Source: Hyphomicrobium sp. MC1
GTDB taxonomy: Bacteria; Pseudomonadota; Alphaproteobacteria; Rhizobiales; Hyphomicrobiaceae
Direction: 5' to 3'
Assembly: GCF_000253295.1 (NCBI RefSeq)
Contig: NC_015717.1
Location: forward strand, 682,001-746,000
DNA: 64,000 bases
A program made the position numbers and the translations under genes. Positions 61,785 through 64,000 of the stretch are shown one piece after another; the stretch's first letter is position 1, and the number at the start of each line of letters is the position of its first letter. The notes under the pieces were generated by a model, which was not told where the DNA came from, searched no databases, and worked only from the letters and a program-made list of their open reading frames with translations.

Positions 61785-62279
61785 CTATTTGCGCGGATCG
61801 TCGGCAGGATTGATGTATTTGATGTTCCACGGACCGGTCGCGGTGAGGAGAACGACGGTTTCTTCCTGGTTCCACAGATAGTGTGCGTGGCCAGCGGGCA
61901 ATGTGAAGCTAGCGCCGACGCCGAGCTTGCTGCCCTTCTCGCGATCCAGCTTTTCTCCCATGCCGTTCCAAACGGTGCCCTGTAGAACGGTGATCACTTC
62001 AGCGAAGGGATGAGTGTGAGCTGGAATCTCATAGTTCGCCGGGAATTTTAGATAGGCCATAAAGACGCCGGGCTTGCTGGGGTCGCCTATGACGAGCGCA
62101 CTTTTTGCGCCTTTGGGGAGCAGCGGCTCATCTTTCCATGCAATGGTGCCCAGCTCGAAATTTTCCATTTTGTCTGTCGTCAACCGCTGGATTTGGTCGT
62201 CCTGGGCGAACGCATATGTCGACAGCGCTGCAGCAACCCCCAGGCTTGCCAATCCTGCAACCAAAATTCTGATGCGCAT
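61785..62279 (-). CDS. Exported cupin-domain protein
   Basis: A 164-residue protein with a signal peptide (RILVAGLASLGVAAALSTYA, cleavage after FA) and a cupin domain (about 75-150: FPANYEIPAHTHPFAEVITV with two metal-binding histidines and a glutamate, then FTLPAGHAHYLWNQEE). It resembles periplasmic cupins related to anti-sigma ChrR-type or DUF4437 proteins, with no certain substrate. It sits alone between the methyltransferase and rpmJ. Confidence 0.8.
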   Translation of the reverse strand: MRIRILVAGLASLGVAAALSTYAFAQDDQIQRLTTDKMENFELGTIAWKDEPLLPKGAKSALVIGDPSKPGVFMAYLKFPANYEIPAHTHPFAEVITVLQGTVWNGMGEKLDREKGSKLGVGASFTLPAGHAHYLWNQEETVVLLTATGPWNIKYINPADDPRK

Positions 62280-62691
62280 TTTCTCTCACCTCGTCTCTAT
62301 GCGAGCAGTTGGAGCACCGCATAAATAGGCGCGGAGATGGGATGGCAACGGCGATTTGCCTACTCAGCGCCGGGAAAATTGCCCGTATCGACGAACTCGG
62401 GCGACGTCTTGGGCGCTTCCTGCACTAAGCCCGTCCCGTCAGCGTTTCTATCCGCAGTGAGCAAATCTCCTAGGGCGTCATGGGGCAAAGTTGCCCAAAT
62501 GTTCAGAAACAGCAGGATTTGGGGGAGGGAGCGCCGAAAAACCACGGCGAAATTCGCATAAAAGCGCACAAAGGCACTTGGCCTCGGCCAAAAAATCGCT
62601 AAAACGCAGGCTTCATCCCGCAGCTTCGCCCCGTCTCGATGGGGTTGGAGGTTCAGCCTCCAGCTGTCCACCAGCTTTAACCGGTGTCGTT
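62280..62691 (+). other. Gap between the cupin gene and rpmJ
   Basis: No gene recognised. A 6-bp hairpin (TGGAGG/CCTCCA) lies about 45 bases before rpmJ and may belong to its leader. Open frames on both strands have no start signals or recognisable product. Confidence 0.4.
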
Positions 62692-62817
62692 ATGAAAGTT
62701 AGAAACTCTTTGAAGTCCCTGCGCTCGCGGCACCGCGATAATCGCGTCGTACGCCGTAAAGGCCGGGTCTACGTCATTAACAAGACTCACCGTCGCTTCA
62801 AGGCCCGTCAGGGCTGA
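62692..62817 (+). CDS. rpmJ: 50S ribosomal protein bL36
   Basis: A 41-residue protein, MKVRNSLKSLRSRHRDNRVV then RRKGRVYVINKTHRRFKARQG. It is the zinc-free (cysteine-less) alphaproteobacterial form of bL36, here with no Cys at all. It stands alone with its own leader, as is usual for this version of the gene. The longer frame from 62491 is an artefact. Confidence 0.95.
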   Translation: MKVRNSLKSLRSRHRDNRVVRRKGRVYVINKTHRRFKARQG

Positions 62818-62903
62818 GGCGCTGCCGGCGTCGTATGCGACGTTACGGCGAATTCACCAGAGTCTTTTTGACCAAATGCCATGCCCCGGATTAATTTCGG
62901 GGC

Positions 62904-63626
62904 ATGATTTTTCCTGCGCGCCTTCTTATAGGTCTTCTGATCCTCGCGGGCGGGGCGGCAAACGCTGCCGCCGATGATGAGCTGTTGAAGACCCAGCCGT
63001 TCCCTGCCGAGCCGGCGCCCGCGCCGCAACCGCCTCCTGCCGTCAAGAAAGCGCCGCCGGTGGCGCCGTCTCCCGGCGCTCAAGCGCATCAGAAAGGGCC
63101 GCCGGGGCTGATGGGCCTGCCGTGGCCGCAGACACCGGAACAGGTCTCCAAGACCCTCGACAATCTCTACGCCTATCTCGCGACCGAAGGCGACCATCGT
63201 CAGGCGGGCGAGATCAGCGGTGTCATCGAGCGGCTCTGGCGTATGCAGGGCGGCGATACCGTCAATCTGCTGATCGATCGCGGTGAGCTGTTCTCGGCGC
63301 AGAATCAAAACGAGAAGGCTCTGCCTTTCCTCGATGCGGCCGTCGAACTCGAGCCACAGTATGCGGAGGCCTGGAGCCATCGCGCCTATATCGAATACCG
63401 GATGAACAACTACGCAGCGGCGCTGGGTGATCTGAGACGGGCGCTCGCCCTTGAGCCGAATAATTTCCGGGCGCTTGACGGCATGGCCAAGATCCTCGTG
63501 CAGATGGGCGAGAAAAAAGCTGCGCTCGAAGTCTACGATCAGCTCCTCAAAGTTCATCCGAACATCGAGGGCGGCGAAAAGGCGCGCGACGAACTGAAGA
63601 AAGAAGTCGAAGGTCAGGGTATCTGA
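62904..63626 (+). CDS. Exported tetratricopeptide-repeat protein
   Basis: A 240-residue protein with a signal peptide (FPARLLIGLLILAGGAANAA), a Pro/Ala-rich linker (about 30-70) and three TPR repeats (about 125-230: LLIDRGELFSAQNQNEKALP, AEAWSHRAYIEYRMNNYAAA, ALDGMAKILVQMGEKKAALE). TPRs mediate protein contacts in the periplasm; the partner is unknown. It is followed convergently by the DUF4336 remnant. Confidence 0.83.
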   Translation: MIFPARLLIGLLILAGGAANAAADDELLKTQPFPAEPAPAPQPPPAVKKAPPVAPSPGAQAHQKGPPGLMGLPWPQTPEQVSKTLDNLYAYLATEGDHRQAGEISGVIERLWRMQGGDTVNLLIDRGELFSAQNQNEKALPFLDAAVELEPQYAEAWSHRAYIEYRMNNYAAALGDLRRALALEPNNFRALDGMAKILVQMGEKKAALEVYDQLLKVHPNIEGGEKARDELKKEVEGQGI

Positions 63627-63643
63627 AGCCTTCGTTTTCGCGC

Positions 63644-64000
63644 CTAGGTCAGGAGCCAGCGGAAGGCGAGTTTCAGTTCACTTACGGCGTGGGATTCGTA
63701 CCAGCGGCCGTGCGCCACGATGATGCGTTCTGGGTTCCAGCCGATCATCGTTTCGATGGCTTTGCGAAACTCCGTTTTTTCCTTCGAAAACGTTGCGCGG
63801 AGATCGCGCGGCATGGCGCCGTTCGGAGCGAGGCAACCGCCGAGGCGGGCCAGCAAGTGCGAAGCCGATCAGCGGACCGTCTACGAGCCACACGTTTTCC
63901 GCGACCGGCTTCAGGGTGTTGAGCGGCAGGTAGGTTTGTTTTGCATCGTCGCCGTGCATCTTCAAAACGTGGGTGAAGACCGGCGAGATGCAATAAAGGC
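63644..64000 (-). pseudogene. DUF4336-like protein, internally deleted and frameshifted
   Basis: On the minus strand the typical DUF4336 N-terminus is present (TYLPLNTLKPVAENVWLVDG, about 63880-63940), and so is its C-terminus (MPRDLRATFSKEKTEF, then ERIIVAHGRWYESHAVSELK and FRWLL, 63644-63820). They lie in different frames, and about 140 residues that normally separate them are missing. The break is near 63845-63865. The frame of the N-terminal part is still open at the window edge, so the gene may start outside. A deletion-derived pseudogene is the best reading; an assembly error is possible. Confidence 0.6.

Noticed and set aside
62360..62671. 103-residue minus-strand frame upstream of rpmJ
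   Set aside because: No start signal, no recognisable domain, and it lies over the rpmJ leader.

Overview
The window looks like a chromosomal segment of an alphaproteobacterium of the order Hyphomicrobiales, probably Hyphomicrobium or a close relative. This is inferred from high-GC coding sequence, an aerobic cob cluster of the Pseudomonas denitrificans/Sinorhizobium type, a NepR/EcfG/PhyR general stress system, a CpdR-type regulator beside an N-formylglutamate amidohydrolase, and the 41-residue bL36. The species is not proven. Nearly all of it is ordinary chromosome. No prophage, insertion sequence, CRISPR array or origin was seen.

Layout. (1) 1-6214: late aerobic cobalamin genes cobH(partial)-I-J, inverted cobK, then cobL-E-M-B, mostly joined by 4-base ATGA overlaps. 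(2) 6349-13764: a general-stress-response island with nepR-ecfG-phyR, a PRC-barrel protein, a frameshifted csbD, a DUF1328 membrane peptide, two HWE/HisKA_2-type sensor kinases and a single-domain response regulator. Four EcfG-type GGAAC-N16/17-(C)GTT promoters were found by eye. (3) 13974-17686: a DUF2946 protein, a ZrgA-like (DUF2796) periplasmic protein, a MacB/FtsX-type ABC transporter and a DUF3299 lipoprotein-like protein, probably for metal (zinc) handling. (4) 17802-26239: a sulfate-assimilation locus with sbp, a hydrolase, a porin, an XRE-cupin regulator, a 31-residue membrane microprotein, cysTWA and a CysB-like LysR gene. A 22-23 base motif recurs three times at a fixed distance (58-63 bases) from the starts of sbp, the XRE-cupin gene and the microprotein/cysT operon.

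(5) 26261-38742: hyi, lipA, an L,D-transpeptidase, a small secreted protein, a cupin, ggt, thiO, a three-domain LplT-PlsC-acyl-ACP synthetase, and thiS-thiG-thiE. (6) 38864-48911: CHAD protein, hemH, an SPFH/NfeD pair, kdsD, galU, galE, a MltB-type transglycosylase and a DUF459 SGNH protein. (7) 48959-57365: gltD and gltB, then an hsp20 gene preceded by a ROSE-like RNA thermometer, and a lysophospholipase-like hydrolase. (8) 57368-64000: hisN, a tandem pair of AbcR/alpha-r15-like small RNAs in one intergenic region, an N-formylglutamate amidohydrolase, cpdR, tRNA-Val(GAC), a methyltransferase, a secreted cupin, rpmJ, a TPR protein and a collapsed DUF4336 gene at the edge.

The signals most worth following up are non-coding or very small: the three-copy sulfur motif with its microprotein, the EcfG promoter set including one that reads into a large hairpin, the twin small RNAs, the thermometer, and two broken genes (csbD and the DUF4336 gene). 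All assignments come from reading the sequence. No database search was run.
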